This document shows, in pieces, positions 39,405 through 55,083 of a DNA stretch of 64,000 bases; the first letter of the stretch is position 1, and every line of letters starts with the position of its first letter. Both the position numbers and the translations under genes were made by a program. Below the pieces are notes generated by a model. It had not been told where the DNA came from and did not search any database. It was given only the letters and a program-made list of their open reading frames with translations. Origin of the DNA: Guadua angustifolia (Eukaryota > Streptophyta > Magnoliopsida > Poales > Poaceae); assembly GCA_036346375.1 (NCBI GenBank), contig CM070515.1:5478423-5542422 (forward strand). The letters run 5' to 3'.

Positions 39405-40330
39405 ATGGATGGATCCTATCCTAGCCTTCTGCGTGACCAAGTGATCCCCGACGATGATGCCTCACTAAGAAGATTGCACGTAAGGCAAGTGCTATACCGT
39501 AGGTGGGGACCTATATCGCCAGGCGTAAACGAGTTCTCTCAAGTGCATCACTTAGGAAGAGGGGAGCAACCTCGCTCGATATCCATGGAGGCGCAAAGGG
39601 AGCCATATGTCCGTAGAACTCTAGTCGGCAAGGCGTTCGCCAAGATTTTATTGGCCTACCGCCCCGTGATGCTTTTGAGTAGGGCGTCGGCGAGGTTTGT
39701 CGGTTCTTCGCCAGTAAACCCACCGGCCCAAGCTCTGCAAACCATCCCACTCTCCTGGCCGTTCGCGGTCTGGGGGCTGGATATCCTGGGTCCGTTCCCG
39801 CGGGCCACAGGGGGCTTCACCCACCTCTTTGTCGCCATCGATAAATTTACAAAGTGGGTCGAGGCCGAGGCGGTGCGCGCCATCACGGCCGCTGCCGCCG
39901 TCAAGTTTATGCGCGGGATCTTCACCCGCTTCGGAGTCGCCAATCGCATCATCACCGACAACGGAACCCAATTCACCAGTGCGGCCTTCCTAGAGTTCTG
40001 TGATGAAATGGGCACCAAGGTATGTTTTGCTTCGCGGCCCATCCCATGAGCAACGGCAAGCGAACGCGCTAACAGCTACCGGTGTTGAAGGGCCTCAAGA
40101 CAAGGGCGTTTGATCGGCTTCATAAAAGGCGCGCGGTGATCGAAGAGCTCCGGCGGTGCTATGGTCGCTCCGCACCACACCCAATGCAACGGGCGAGACG
40201 CCTTTCTTCCCGGTATACGGGCGTAGGTCGCCCTCCCTCCGAGCCGCCGCCGGTTCCCCGCGTCTCGGTGTTCAACGAAGAAGACCAAGAGGATCTTGGC
40301 GAGAAGATGTCAACCTTTGGAGGAGGTGCG
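39405..40330 (+). pseudogene. Gypsy element 2 integrase remnant
   Basis: The longest uninterrupted part, 39405-40049, contains FAVWGLDILGPFPRATGG, DKFTKWVEAEAVRAIT and FGVANRIITDNGTQFTS with the first two catalytic Asp residues. Frame breaks follow FCDEMGTKVCFAS, and later fragments (LWSLRTTPNATGETPFF) give the end of the core. The C-terminal part is not readable as one frame. Confidence 0.85.
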
Positions 40331-40559
40331 GATCGTCTTCGCTCTCGCGCCGCCCGCTACTGACAAAGTCTCAGGTAGTACCACGCCACCCGGTCTCTCG
40401 AGAGGACATCAAGAGGCGACCGGTCTTGCGCAGAGTCCAGACGCATGCCGGGTTGAACAAACTGTCTCCCGATGGGAGGCCCCTTCAAGGTAGTCTCAGA
40501 TCTCGGCCGGGCGTCCGGTTACATCGAGGGCGGCGAGGAACGGCAATTCCTATAACATA

Positions 40560-42016
40560 GAGTTGTTATGTAAAATTCTATCCTTGAAGGAATTGTAAGT
40601 ACCTCATTGCCGCCTTGGCCACCATGAGGTAAGGGCCTCCTTGGTGGTTGGTGGCCCAGTATGTTAGTAAAGTTGTTACCTAAAAGGTTTTCAATTTACC
40701 ATTGTCAGTCCCATTCTGCGCCCCTAGTGGCAAGTTTATCTTTGCATGGATGTTGCTAGTTCCGTATGTTTGCTAATTCCTTGGTGATTTATAAGAGTCA
40801 CCTGGTGCCTGTGTCCGACAAGGACGGGCGACCAGGGGGCGGGCTAGATACGGTGCTCAAGACGCGGCCCGTACGCCTCGGGTTGGTTCCCTGAAGCACC
40901 GCTGGTCGTCACCGCGAGCATCGTTAGCCTAGTACCCCTCCTGGGAGCCCGCCGCTTTGACGCATGACACCATGGATCGATCTCCAAAAATTGCGAGGAC
41001 TTAGAAATCAAAAGGACCAGACTCACTCCATGCGGGACCTATATCATTCGGTTTTTTCTTGCGTATGCCTACTCATTCAGTTAGTAGCTGTGCCCCGAAG
41101 CTTCTCCGTGGCCACCCAAGAGCTCGGGGGCTAGTCGCCCCAAGCTCCTTCGTGGTCGCCCCAGCTTCGTGAGTCGCCCCAAGTGCTTTAGTCGCCGCCC
41201 GAGTATCTCAATGGACGCCAGACACTTGGGGCTGATCGCCCAAATGATATAAAAAGCAAGATAAGTGCTCCTTCCGATTTTTGACCATTTCTTACGTACA
41301 TGCGCTAAGATGGGTCAAGTTATGCGTGATTGTCACAAGTGCCAAAATTAACGGCCCTCACGATTGAAGGTGCGCTAAAAGCGTTAACGTTAAATGCCGC
41401 CAAGCGATCGGGTGCAAGTTAGACGTGGTGCTCAAACACGGCTCAGACGCCTCGGTTGGTTTCTCTGAAGCACACGGTAGTCACCGCCGAAAGTGCCGTT
41501 GGTCTAAATACACTTTAAGCTTGTTGCCTTGCCACGCTTACTGTTGCAGGCGCTTTTCGAGCGGTCATCGTGGTCCAAGTTCCGAAGAGTTTGATCCAAG
41601 TGACAATCCCGCAAAAAACCAAATGTCGAGACCAAGCTACGCCTAGCATCTCCTACCGGACTTGGGGCCGTTTTACTGAGTCCCATATGACTTGTGTGAT
41701 CCTTACTTGCGTTTGCAGCAAACACATTTAATCACTGGCGAAAGCACAGGAAAGCAAAGTGCGCAAGGAGGCAGAAGGCGTGAACCGCTTGATACAGCTG
41801 CATCTATGTATGCATACCTCCCGTCGGCGGTTCGCGAAAAGATCGAATTATGCGCCATTTCGGGTCCCAAGGGAAAACTGCAGGATACGCGCGGGAACCG
41901 AGGCGGTCGTATCCTTATGAGTGGTGGCCCTACCCAAGAGCGCGCTAAGCATTAAGTGCATTAAATGAAGGTTCTAAAAAAGGAGTCTTAGGCTCAAGGC
42001 TCTAGGGCAGCCCGGC
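40560..42016 (+). other. Gypsy element 2 3' non-coding region
   Basis: No protein is recognised. Two related segments occur in direct order: near 40850-40930 and near 41420-41500, both with GGTGCTCAA, CGCCTCGG and CTGAAGCAC. The last 200 bases match the reverse complement of 11355-11560 in element 1, but the 2.3-kb opposite-strand block present there is absent here. Confidence 0.7.
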
Positions 42017-43013
42017 TATCGTCAACAGATTACACGCTAGGGTACCTCTCCACCGCATAAAGTACAACCAGCGTGGCGGCTCGGCACCGGCGTCGGCGAT
42101 CACGCTCGCGGCTAAGCGCGGCCACGGGGCGCCCGGCGAAAGGTGGGCGAAGCACGCCGCTTTCGCCGGCCCGGCCCACGGGCGGCTCGGCAATCGGCGG
42201 CGATCACGGCCATCGCCAAAGGCGGCCACGGGCGCCCGGCGAAAGGTGGGGCGACGCACGCTCTTTCGCCGGCGCCATCCACATGGCAACGGCAATCGGC
42301 GGCGATCACGCCCGCCACGGCCAGCGAGGTTCACGTGGCGCCCGGCGAGCAGTGGCGAAGCATGCCTCGCTCGTCCGGCCGCAGGCAAAAGGCGGGCGCG
42401 GTGGCTTCGCCTCGGCTCTTTCCACCGCTGCATCGCGTCGAACGGCAGTTCGCCATGGCGAGTTTATCAGATTCAAGGGTTTCTCGCGACAAGCCCATTC
42501 CTCGACATCTCTCGCCTACTGTCACAAAGGTGTCCCATCCCACGGACCGCAAAGGCACGTAGGCATTTAATGAGGATGGAGGAACGCGACAAAGACAGAA
42601 GGCGATAAATGTGTAAGGATCAAGATGATGACCCCTTTTACCTACTCCTGTTAGCCTCGCCTATACAAGGGCCCTTGGATGCATAGGAAAAGGGGGCCAG
42701 AGGTGGAAGACAACAAACCACAGTATAGCAGGAGAGCCTAAGGAAGAACTTGTAATTCCCAAGCTTTGTACTAGCACCGCTCAAAACACTCTTTGAAAGC
42801 AATCCAGCAGGAAGTAAGGCTATTACCCAAGGAAAAGGGGGCCTGAACCTGGGTAAAATCCGTGTGTCATCCATAGTTCATAGAGGCCAACGTTTGCCGC
42901 GTGGGAGTCTCTAGGGTTTCCCCTTGCTAGGTTTAGCCAGCTGCGAAGACGCCCTCCTTCCGAACAAAACCCGGTCTGTCGATTCCGGGCCTGTCAGGTG
43001 GAATACGCCGACA
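42017..43013 (+). repeat. 3' LTR of gypsy element 2
   Basis: About 997 bp. Its end, CAGGTGGAATACGCCGACA, mirrors element 1's LTR start. Tandem units of about 105 bp (GCCCGGCGAAAGGTGGGGCG type) lie between 42080 and 42370, as in element 1. The left limit is set by weak similarity to TGTCGGTGTACT and may be off by a few bases. Confidence 0.8.
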
Positions 43014-45159
43014 AAACTTATTTTGTGGAACTTGATGAAACTTAACAAATGAAACTTAAGTTTCATGATATTGAATGGCACCTGATGAAACTTAACAAAT
43101 GAGTTTCATAATTTGATCTAGTTTTTTTTCAGTAGTTGACAAGAGGTCTCTAAATCCAATCTTCTTAGCATAATCCTTCTGGACATTGGATGGATCCTTG
43201 ATTATATTGAGTATATGATGTGTTATGCAACTTGAGCCTTCTTTCTGACCCTACATCTATAGCAACATTAGATTTTGGGTGCAGAAAAAAGTTTGGACAG
43301 ATAAGTTTGAAACCATGGATGATTTAATATTTTCCCTTGATTGGCCTCAGTCTCCTTATGTTTCTTGTCATGACCAGTAGGCGTAGGCTTCTTCTCAGAA
43401 TTGTTTGCAGATCATGCAGGCGCCAGGCGCACATGAATCCTTCGCTCTCTATCAAGAAGAAGGTATTAGCCTTTTTGGTTGGACATATAAAAAAATTAGT
43501 ATTAACAAGAGATTTCTTGTATGCAATGCCCTTATTGTTAGTAGAGTGATGAAAATATCGGTTGTACAATTCTGCTTGCATTTGTACACAACTAATACAC
43601 ATACAACACATGAGAAAACGGGAAAGGGTGAATACAATGAACCATATATATAAGATTTCGTTGAGAAGTATCATAGGCAGTCTAGTACATGAGAGTAACC
43701 AAACTTGAATAGTAAATAAACTAACTAAAAATATGAGGTTTCATGTACACACAAGAGAAAATGACCAAGTAATTCATCAATTTTCATATCGATTCTAGCC
43801 TAATTCCAGCACTAATAGTCACGTATTAAAGAGTTACTAACAAAAACTTTCCTCACCGCTTCAAATAAGCAACATCAATGGATTTTAATTGGTCAAAGCA
43901 TTTCATCAAACACCTACTGTGCAGAACAAGAAAATGGTTCTGCACCCACTTCAATGAGTTTAAGCAAAAGAAAATCAATAGAAGGGTTGCTACATTAGCT
44001 AGAGGAACTCCATTAGTGAGAGGGGCAATGGTGAGAGAAATAGATGTACACTATAAAGCTCACCTAAGAAGGTAAGGAGGACGAGGCGTCAGAGCCCGAT
44101 AGAGAGGGACAAGCAAGGTGGTCTTAGACCTCAATAGCTCAAAATAAGAGATGGGGTGGAGGAGCACCCATAAGAGTTCTCATGGTGCCTGCTCACCGCG
44201 TCCACTCATGTGCGTATGGCAGCAACGCGTAGGCCTTGTCGCTACGCCCACACCATGTCCCTCGTTGACGTGCTCACATGCTGGTTGCCAGGATCAGGTC
44301 TCCAAAGAGGACGTGCATAAGGGAGAGGGGCTGGCTTGTGGTAACCAACGCGTCCTTTCTCGTTGTTACCATGCTTGCACGCCAGAAACCTAATTGAAGG
44401 GAGCAAGAGGAGCGAATTATGTGGGATTGGGGATCGAGTTATGATTGAAAAACTTTATGTTGTGCGTGATAGCAAGGTGATTGAATGGACGCTTGTCATC
44501 CCGTTGATTGATGTGGAATGGTATACCGTTATCTAGTTTTTCTGTTTAATATATATATCTAATTTTTAAAAAGAAACGCATAGAAACACCTCTGTAGGGT
44601 CGAGGATGCGCTTAGAGGGGGGCGAATAGGCGTTTTACAAAATTAATCGCTCTCTAAAATGACACGCTCTAATCAATCCCTATGTCAAAACTTAATCAAG
44701 AAATAATGCGGAAGCGATAAACTAGGTTTTGACAATTAAAGCATAAATCGACTAGGCTCACAAGTGCATTAACTAAATTAGGTCTGTAACAATAATTTGC
44801 AATCATAAAAACAAGTAGTCAATCAATTTAATTATATGAATATAAATTGCTTGAATGTAAATGAAGAAGGAAAGCACAAGAGACACGATACTTTTTACCG
44901 TGGTGTTCGGAGACTTGTCGGTCTCCTCTAGTCCACGTTGAGGCTAGCCCAAATACTTGGACCGGCTCCGCACTTGAGCACCCATCTCGATTTCACTAGA
45001 TGTGGTTTTTCACGCTTTCGCGTAGGCTCAACCCAAACCTTCACAAACTTCGCCGGGGTTTCTCACAACCTTGAGAGCTCCCGCGCACGACACTCTACAT
45101 CGTCTAGGAGTCGGCAACCTCTAAGAGTAATAAGCCGAGTCTCCGCTCGAGCTTCACCT

Positions 45160-46592
45160 AGCGCAACACATGCACTTCCGATGATCACCTAGTGCAACAC
45201 ATGCACCTAGGTCTCCCTCAAATGCAACACATGCACAAGAGGTCACTCAATCCACTTCTAATTGCAACACATACAATTAGGGCTCACTCTTTGCTCAAGA
45301 ATCAATTTGAGGAGTGCAACACATGCAACACCTCACCAAAATACTTAACAAAGCCAGCAACTCCCTGCCCAAGCCCCCTATGGGGTCTATTTATACCCCA
45401 CCAAAGAAAACTAGCCGTTTGAGGGTATTTCGGGCAAAAAGTAGCAGGGCCGGCACTACCGCACTCTGAGGGCCGGTAGTGCCGGCCGTAGCCCCAATAG
45501 TCGACTAACGGTCATAAGTTCGGCACTACCGCCCTCTAGGGCCCGGTAGTGCCGACTTAGCGGTAGTACCGCTCCTTTGAGCGGTAGTGCCGACCTCGGC
45601 GTCCAGATAAACACCGCGTTCTGGAATATAGCAACCAACGATGAACTACCGGTAGTGCCGGCCAAGTGGTGCTACCGCACAAAGCACCTCGGACAGCCAG
45701 CCTTTTGAAGAAAACCAGATTTTCAACACTAAAAACATTTCTTCAAAAACCAAACACTATTCTTTGAGCCATTAGATGATCAACATATGATCATACACTT
45801 GTGCAAAACACATTTGCACCAACTTAGCTCATGCTCAAAGAATCTCAATCAAATTGCGAAAACCCATTTCGCAATCAACTCAAGATTTATTTGCAAAACG
45901 TATTAAACAAATCAAACCCGAGTCAATAAGATTAATCCCCCTAGCCATGTGAAGGTCAACACGAGACCTAGTCAACTTGCAAACACCTGTTGCAAGCCCT
46001 ACTCACATGCTCTCGGGATTCCGGACTCATAGACCTCGGTTTTATTTACACAACGAACTTGCAAATATCTCATTAAACCGATTTCATGCTTAAGTATTAC
46101 TCTTTGCAACACATGCAAAAGTCTATCTCCAAGCAACTCCAAATCAAAGTGCATGAACTCTCTAATTGCAACACATGCAATTCTCTAGTTCCATACAACC
46201 ACATTAAAACTAAATCAACCGTATGAGCTCTCTACTTGCAACACATGCAAGCCTCTAGCTCCATACAACCACATAAATACTAAATCATGCTTGAGCTCTC
46301 TCCTTTTGCAATACATGCAAAACTTAGCTCCAAGCAACCACTTTTGATTTTGAGAGGTTTGTTTTGTAAAATGAAAACAAAACATGAAGTTTCAACAATT
46401 GCAACACATGCAAAAATGAACTTCACGCAAAAGCCAACGCATTAGCTTATCCTATTTGCAGCACATGCAAATCATAGCTTTATGCGAAAACCAAAACATA
46501 GGCTTCTCCTATTTGCAACACATGCAAATCAAAGCCATATGCAATAACAACCAAGCATAAGCTCAACTCATTCGCAACACATGCCAAATGGT
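45160..46592. repeat. Array of about 13 small hairpins with a common GCAACACATGC core
   Basis: The core GCAACACATGC, or a one-base variant, recurs near 45162, 45193, 45223, 45263, 45316, 46104, 46167, 46237, 46308, 46400, 46456, 46514 and 46573. In most copies the flanks are complementary within the copy but differ between copies: AATTGC/GCAATT, CTTGC/GCAAG, TTTTGC/GCAAAA, ATTTGC/GCAAAT. Outer arms also pair in several (GAGCT/AGCTC, GAAGT/ACTTC, GGCTT/AAGCC). The 46090-46320 copies sit in roughly 70-bp tandem units. Confidence 0.8.
45448..45572. repeat. GC-rich palindrome cluster
   Basis: A perfect 14-bp inverted repeat GGCCGGCACTACCG pairs with 45474-45487 around a 12-base loop. A second, CGGCACTACCG (45521-45531), pairs with 45544-45554 and its loop contains CCCT/AGGG. 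A third, GCGGTAGTACCGC (45560-45572), is self-complementary around one base. Further CGGTAGTGCCG copies follow to 45665. Confidence 0.88.
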
Positions 46593-48639
46593 TAGCTCTA
46601 TGCAAAAACCAAATCCAAAAAAGATTTGAGCTCGAATGAACACGGGATTGAGATCATCAACATATGATGAAGCTCAAGTTAGGACTCAACCCCTCTTAAT
46701 AGCACGGCGATAAAAACTAGACTCAAATACTAGAATGTCCTTAGCCTATCTAATTATACCTTGAGCCGCCGCACGCAAGCAATCCCCTTTGGGGTCTTTA
46801 TGATCTTTACTCATACGCTTCCCCAGAATCATCACTCGGCTCTTCTCTTAAACTCTACGGGATCTCCTCTTGATGCCCATCACCTCATGATGTCGTCCAT
46901 GTCCCGTTTTCATCATCTCAATCATCTTTGGACTTAACCTAGCTTAAACACAACTCATGAAAGTAGTTAGTCCAAGATGCATGGTTGTCTCAATTATCTC
47001 TTACACTCCATTAACACATAATGGATGCTTTTAGATCAATTGAGCACAACCCAAATCAAATTAAATGATATGAATGTGTCTTGAGTACACCGATGCAACT
47101 AATGCCTCATTATACTCAAGAACTATCGATTATCCTTAATCAATCCAAAAGAACACCATCAATACATGATGAAATGTCCTTTGATGATTCAAACACAACT
47201 GACCTTAATTTAAATTTTCATTTAAATTGATATGAGTATATATTAACTACACAAGTTTTCATATACTCATGTTGATGTAAAGTAATGATCCATAATGTGT
47301 GGATTGTATGGAAGTGACCATTACTCTAAGTCATCAACTATCAAATAAACCCCACACATAGTATGTGCATGGATATAATTGGCTTGAGGCAATATGCACA
47401 TATTTAATATTGATTACATTGGAGTTTATCCTATATTACCATAAGTATACTACAACTAGACAATTCAAGTATATACTTAAGGATTTGATTTCTATGTCTT
47501 GATCCTTATACGTGTCAATAAAGAATAGATCAATACAATATAACCTTCAAGTTAAATTACAAACTCTCCCTAGATATGTGCATCCATGTAATATATGGAT
47601 TAGGAAACATGATGCACATTTTGTGGTTAATATAATGAGGATATTTATACTTTAACTTGAATCTAAAGTATACAATTTATACTAGAAAGAATACGCATAC
47701 ATACCTTGGGTTTTCCATTTTTCATCCAAATTTGAGATTGCTAAACATTTGCTCAATAAACATGTTAATCTCATAAAGATTAGGTTTGCCATTAATCAAG
47801 GATTAAGTATTATTCTAAATCAATCACCAAAATCAATGACGCTTGAACTTACGACCTCTAAAAAAAATGCCTTTCAAGATAAGTGCACACTAGGATGTCG
47901 GATTTGTTAGCAGTCGCCACCCTTGTTTCACTGTCATCGGCAGGTTGCATTTTTCTAAGTCTCTGGACCCCATTCCTCACCTGGTTATGTTATTCCAAAT
48001 CTTCTTCGAGAGTTTAAAGCAGCTCATTGAATATATCGGAATGACCTGGGCAGTAGACTTGATTAGTACTTCCCTTCCTGTACCCTCCTTTTAATTGCTG
48101 CCAGTTGCATACAAATGACAGGATATGCGAATTGTAGATAGCCTAATTTTCATTTTGATGCGCACGTGGGATCATGTTAGTAGTTCTAGTAAACAACATC
48201 GTGATGATTCACATGGAAACAATAAACGCTAATGAACTAATTATTCATGGGCTGTCTGTGCCCCCAAAGTGGCCAAGTCCATCACCTTTTCTCCTGACAT
48301 GTACCTGCAATTTCGTCAGTAGTGGAGGCGGCTTTAACTTTTAAGACACTACGATTTGACGGATCAAACATTTGATGATGACAATAATGAGAAGAGATCA
48401 AAAAGGAAAACGGGTGGACGAATCATTCAGAGCATATCCATTTGCATCCAGACTGAAGAGTCACAACGCTAGAGAGTGCTGCGGAGAGGATAACATAAAC
48501 AAGCGCAGCGGCCATGGTGTAAAGGGAAAACGTATAAAATATGGTTGCAGTTCATTGAGGATTAATCAACGTGTCTGTCTTTGCAATAATGCCATGTTAC
48601 ACAACCAAAAGGGTGCATGTGGATTTTTTTTAAAAAAAG

Positions 48640-48925
48640 ATAATATATTTTTAAAATAATTTTACAAAAAAATACCTGAAAAAATTACAAAGATATACAT
48701 GACGACATAAGATCTGTCACTAAATGAATTAGTGACAACCTTTTGTCGCCAATTTATTTAGCAACAGGAGCCTTAATCTGTCAACCAAATGAATCCACGA
48801 CAAAACAATCTGTTGGCCAATTCAATCAGTGATAAATTAGATATCTATCGCCAATTCAATTGGCAATTTTCCATCATCGTTTTATTTAGCGATAGAGGTA
48901 TATTTTTTAGAATTATTTTAAAAAA
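48640..48925. repeat. AT-rich foldback, unit B copy
   Basis: The counterpart of 28905-29190, with the same GTCACTAAATGAATTAGTGAC-type palindrome and inverted AT-rich ends, somewhat more diverged than the surrounding duplicated DNA. Confidence 0.5.
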
Positions 48926-49266
48926 TTATTGTGTATGTGTGATGACATTTTCCCTTTCCAAGCTGACCTTGTTGTTTTGCCTACACCAGTAGAGAAAGTA
49001 GCTAGCTCTCTAGTCTCTACTATTGACGATTACAAAGTTCCAGACTGACAAATGCATAAATGACTATCAAACTGGGTATGTCTGCCTGCGCCGTGCTGCG
49101 GCGACCCTTGAAACGAGCTTCTCTTTGGAAACGACGGAAGATGGCCAAGACCCGGTGAAATGGGGAAGACGCCAAGCCTAACGAACTCGTTTTCTCGTAT
49201 CCGCCGGCGCCCGTCTGGGTCGGCACGACGAGCGCGCGGACGAAGCGAGGGGCCGTGGGATTTGCC

Positions 49267-49404
49267 GGCCCACGCAACAGAAGGATTCGCCGGCTGGACG
49301 GACCGAGGGGCACGCGCGCGGTCCAGGCCCGCACAAACCCTCCCGGAACCATAAGTGGGCCTCCCGGCCCGGCCTGTTTCCTCTAGGTAGTAGCGTCCGG
49401 CCCA
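49267..49404. promoter_or_regulatory. Three site II (TGGGCC) motifs upstream of RPN11-B
   Basis: GGCCCA or TGGGCC lies at 49267-49272, 49356-49361 and 49399-49404. The fourth motif of copy A is changed to GGCCCG here (about 49326-49331). The ATG is at 49580. A regulatory role is inferred from the known use of site II boxes in plant housekeeping genes. Confidence 0.5.
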
Positions 49405-49579
49405 GTTGCGACCGCACCGAGCCGGCGTCGTGCGCTCGAAGAAAGAAAAGTGCGGCGGAGTGGAGACCTCAGAGCAAAGCAAAGCACAAACGCGGGCTGC
49501 GGGCGTCGGGCTAGGCTTACCCAGACGTTCTCCCCAACCCGAGAGGCGAAGAGAGAGAGAGAGGCGAAGCGGAGAAGCC

Positions 49580-53577
<3,998 letters not shown>

Positions 53578-54198
53578 TCCACTACTGGTGTTCCAACTCC
53601 TCAGTATACAGACCCACCCAGTAGTAGTCTATGTTTATCAAAGCCTGCGATAATGCAGTAACCTTGATGCCAGGTACATTTGGGTTCTAACGGTTTGCCT
53701 TGATGAATTTATTTCTCTGTAGCACTTTCTTCTGCATGGTGTACTGTTCATCTATTGTTACTTTTGCTCCATTTTCGATCTGTCTCAAGCCATTTTATGT
53801 TCGGGTTATGCTTATGTGATCGTGGTTGCAGAACTCAGTGGGCCCTCGTTATTTTGATGTCGTAATCGGTATGTTACTGACCATGTGGCACTATGAACTT
53901 TCGGTAGAAGGCATGTTGTTGTGTACTAATAAGCCATTTAAGCATTCAGTAGTTTCCTCGTGTTTTAATCGCTGTAGCCCTGGAACATGTTTTGGCACAA
54001 TATGTGCACTGTTGTAACAAGACAGTCTTGCCAGGTCTCGAAAATAATTTGGTTAATTCTGGTGCACTAGATATGAATTATGATGCTGATTATTAAGATC
54101 GAAGTTGCACACGGTAGTTTTGGTTCTGAACTGCAGTGGTCCGATCCGAAGCTAAAACAAATGTAAAATTAACAATACAACATCGTCATTCTTTCGTA

Positions 54199-54438
54199 TC
54201 ACTCACTCGGGATTCACCACTTGCCCGGAGAAGAGCACGGCGCCGCTCCTCTCCTCCACGACGGCAAACAAGAACGGCCGGTCCGCCACGAAATCCACCG
54301 GTGGCCTCAATACTCGCATAGAGAGCGATGCCAACGGCCGCCGTCACGGTGCCAAGGTCGTCCACCTCGATGGTGGCCTTACGGTACACCCCCGTGATGG
54401 AAAGCCTCGAACGTGAACTTGAACTTGGGGACTATGAA
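54199..54438 (-). pseudogene. Serpin C-terminal relic, unit B
   Basis: Minus-strand counterpart of the unit A relic, with the VYRKATIEVDDLGT segment and the same internal loss. It additionally lacks two bases just before the C-terminal codons (ACTCACTCGGG versus ACTCACTCAGGGG), so the NPLSE end is out of frame. Confidence 0.78.
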
Positions 54439-54800
54439 GCTTTTATATGATATCCTATCTCTTCTATTCCATGTCTTCAACAAAGGTTTTATGTATTTTG
54501 AAATACTCTCTTGATTAATTGGCAGTGCTCGAAAAATAATTCGATACCGATCTAGGCGTACCTATAGTCGTCTTTGTCGTAGCGTAGTGGGCACATATAT
54601 AGCGGTCGATCGGAATGCCTCCTCGCCGGCGTGTCATGCGGCGCCTAATGTTTTCCAGCACGGTTCGTGTTCTTCTTCCACCTTGCCGTTGATGTCCAGG
54701 CGAAGCATGGCGTCTATGGCGGCGGCGCGAACGACTTTGAGCTGATTCCCGTTGCTCAATTACTCACGTTTGCCTCCCACTGGAACCGCTCGATCTCGTT

Positions 54801-55002
54801 TATTGGAGATCTATACTAGCTGTTGTATGCATGTTCACGTATTAGTCTCCAGCACATTTAGCGCACCACGATTAACCACTTCCGATATGCATGGTTCTGT
54901 TGTAACCACCGTGAGCTAATGCTCATCTCTCACCGTCTGTAATCTTGCCTATTTATAGGCCATACATGAATAGATTCTGCGTGTGCGTTTTGCTATTCTT
55001 CA
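54801..55002 (+). repeat. 5' LTR of the copia element
   Basis: 202 bp from TATTGGAGATC to CTATTCTTCA. It contains a TATA-like CTATTTATAGG near 54948-54958. It differs from the 3' LTR by T versus C in CACCGTCTG/CACCGCCTG. Confidence 0.95.
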
Positions 55003-55083
55003 TGGTAATCAGAGCAGTCAAGATCTAGCAGATTCTCTCACCGATCCTGCTTGCCTTCTTTTTCCCCTCCGCTACCCACCCAA

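Larger units (their letters stand above)
36560..43013 (+). mobile_element. Ty3/gypsy retrotransposon 2, 5'-truncated, same family as element 1
   Basis: Plus-strand protease, reverse transcriptase, RNase H and integrase remnants are followed by a 3' LTR (about 42017-43013) whose last 50 bases match the end of element 1's LTR in reverse complement. The 5' LTR and gag are missing and the left limit near 36560 is approximate. No target duplication is visible because the left end is lost. All coding parts are frameshifted. Confidence 0.85.
44594..47853. mobile_element. Unclassified 3.26-kb hairpin-rich insertion, unit B only
   Basis: Unit A has the uninterrupted site (ACCTCT once, at 28111-28116), whereas unit B has ACCTCT at 44588-44593 and again at 47854-47859, a 6-bp target duplication. 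The insert starts GTAGGGTCGAGGATGCGC and ends GCTTGAACTTACG; the ends do not form convincing LTRs or long inverted repeats and there is no poly(A). It lacks coding capacity. The left part holds GC-rich palindromes and the middle an array of small hairpins with a shared loop. It is a non-autonomous mobile element of unknown class. Confidence 0.75.

Noticed and set aside
45456..45665. Minus-strand 69-codon frame over the GC palindromes
   Set aside because: The frame is an effect of the palindromic CGGTAGTGCCG repeats.
45160..46592. Hairpin array as a CRISPR array
   Set aside because: Eukaryotic nuclear context, irregular spacing, complementary flanks instead of constant repeats, and no cas genes.
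44594..47853. Helitron interpretation of the 3.26-kb insertion
   Set aside because: It has a 6-bp target duplication and lacks a CTRR end next to a T target, so it does not fit Helitron rules.
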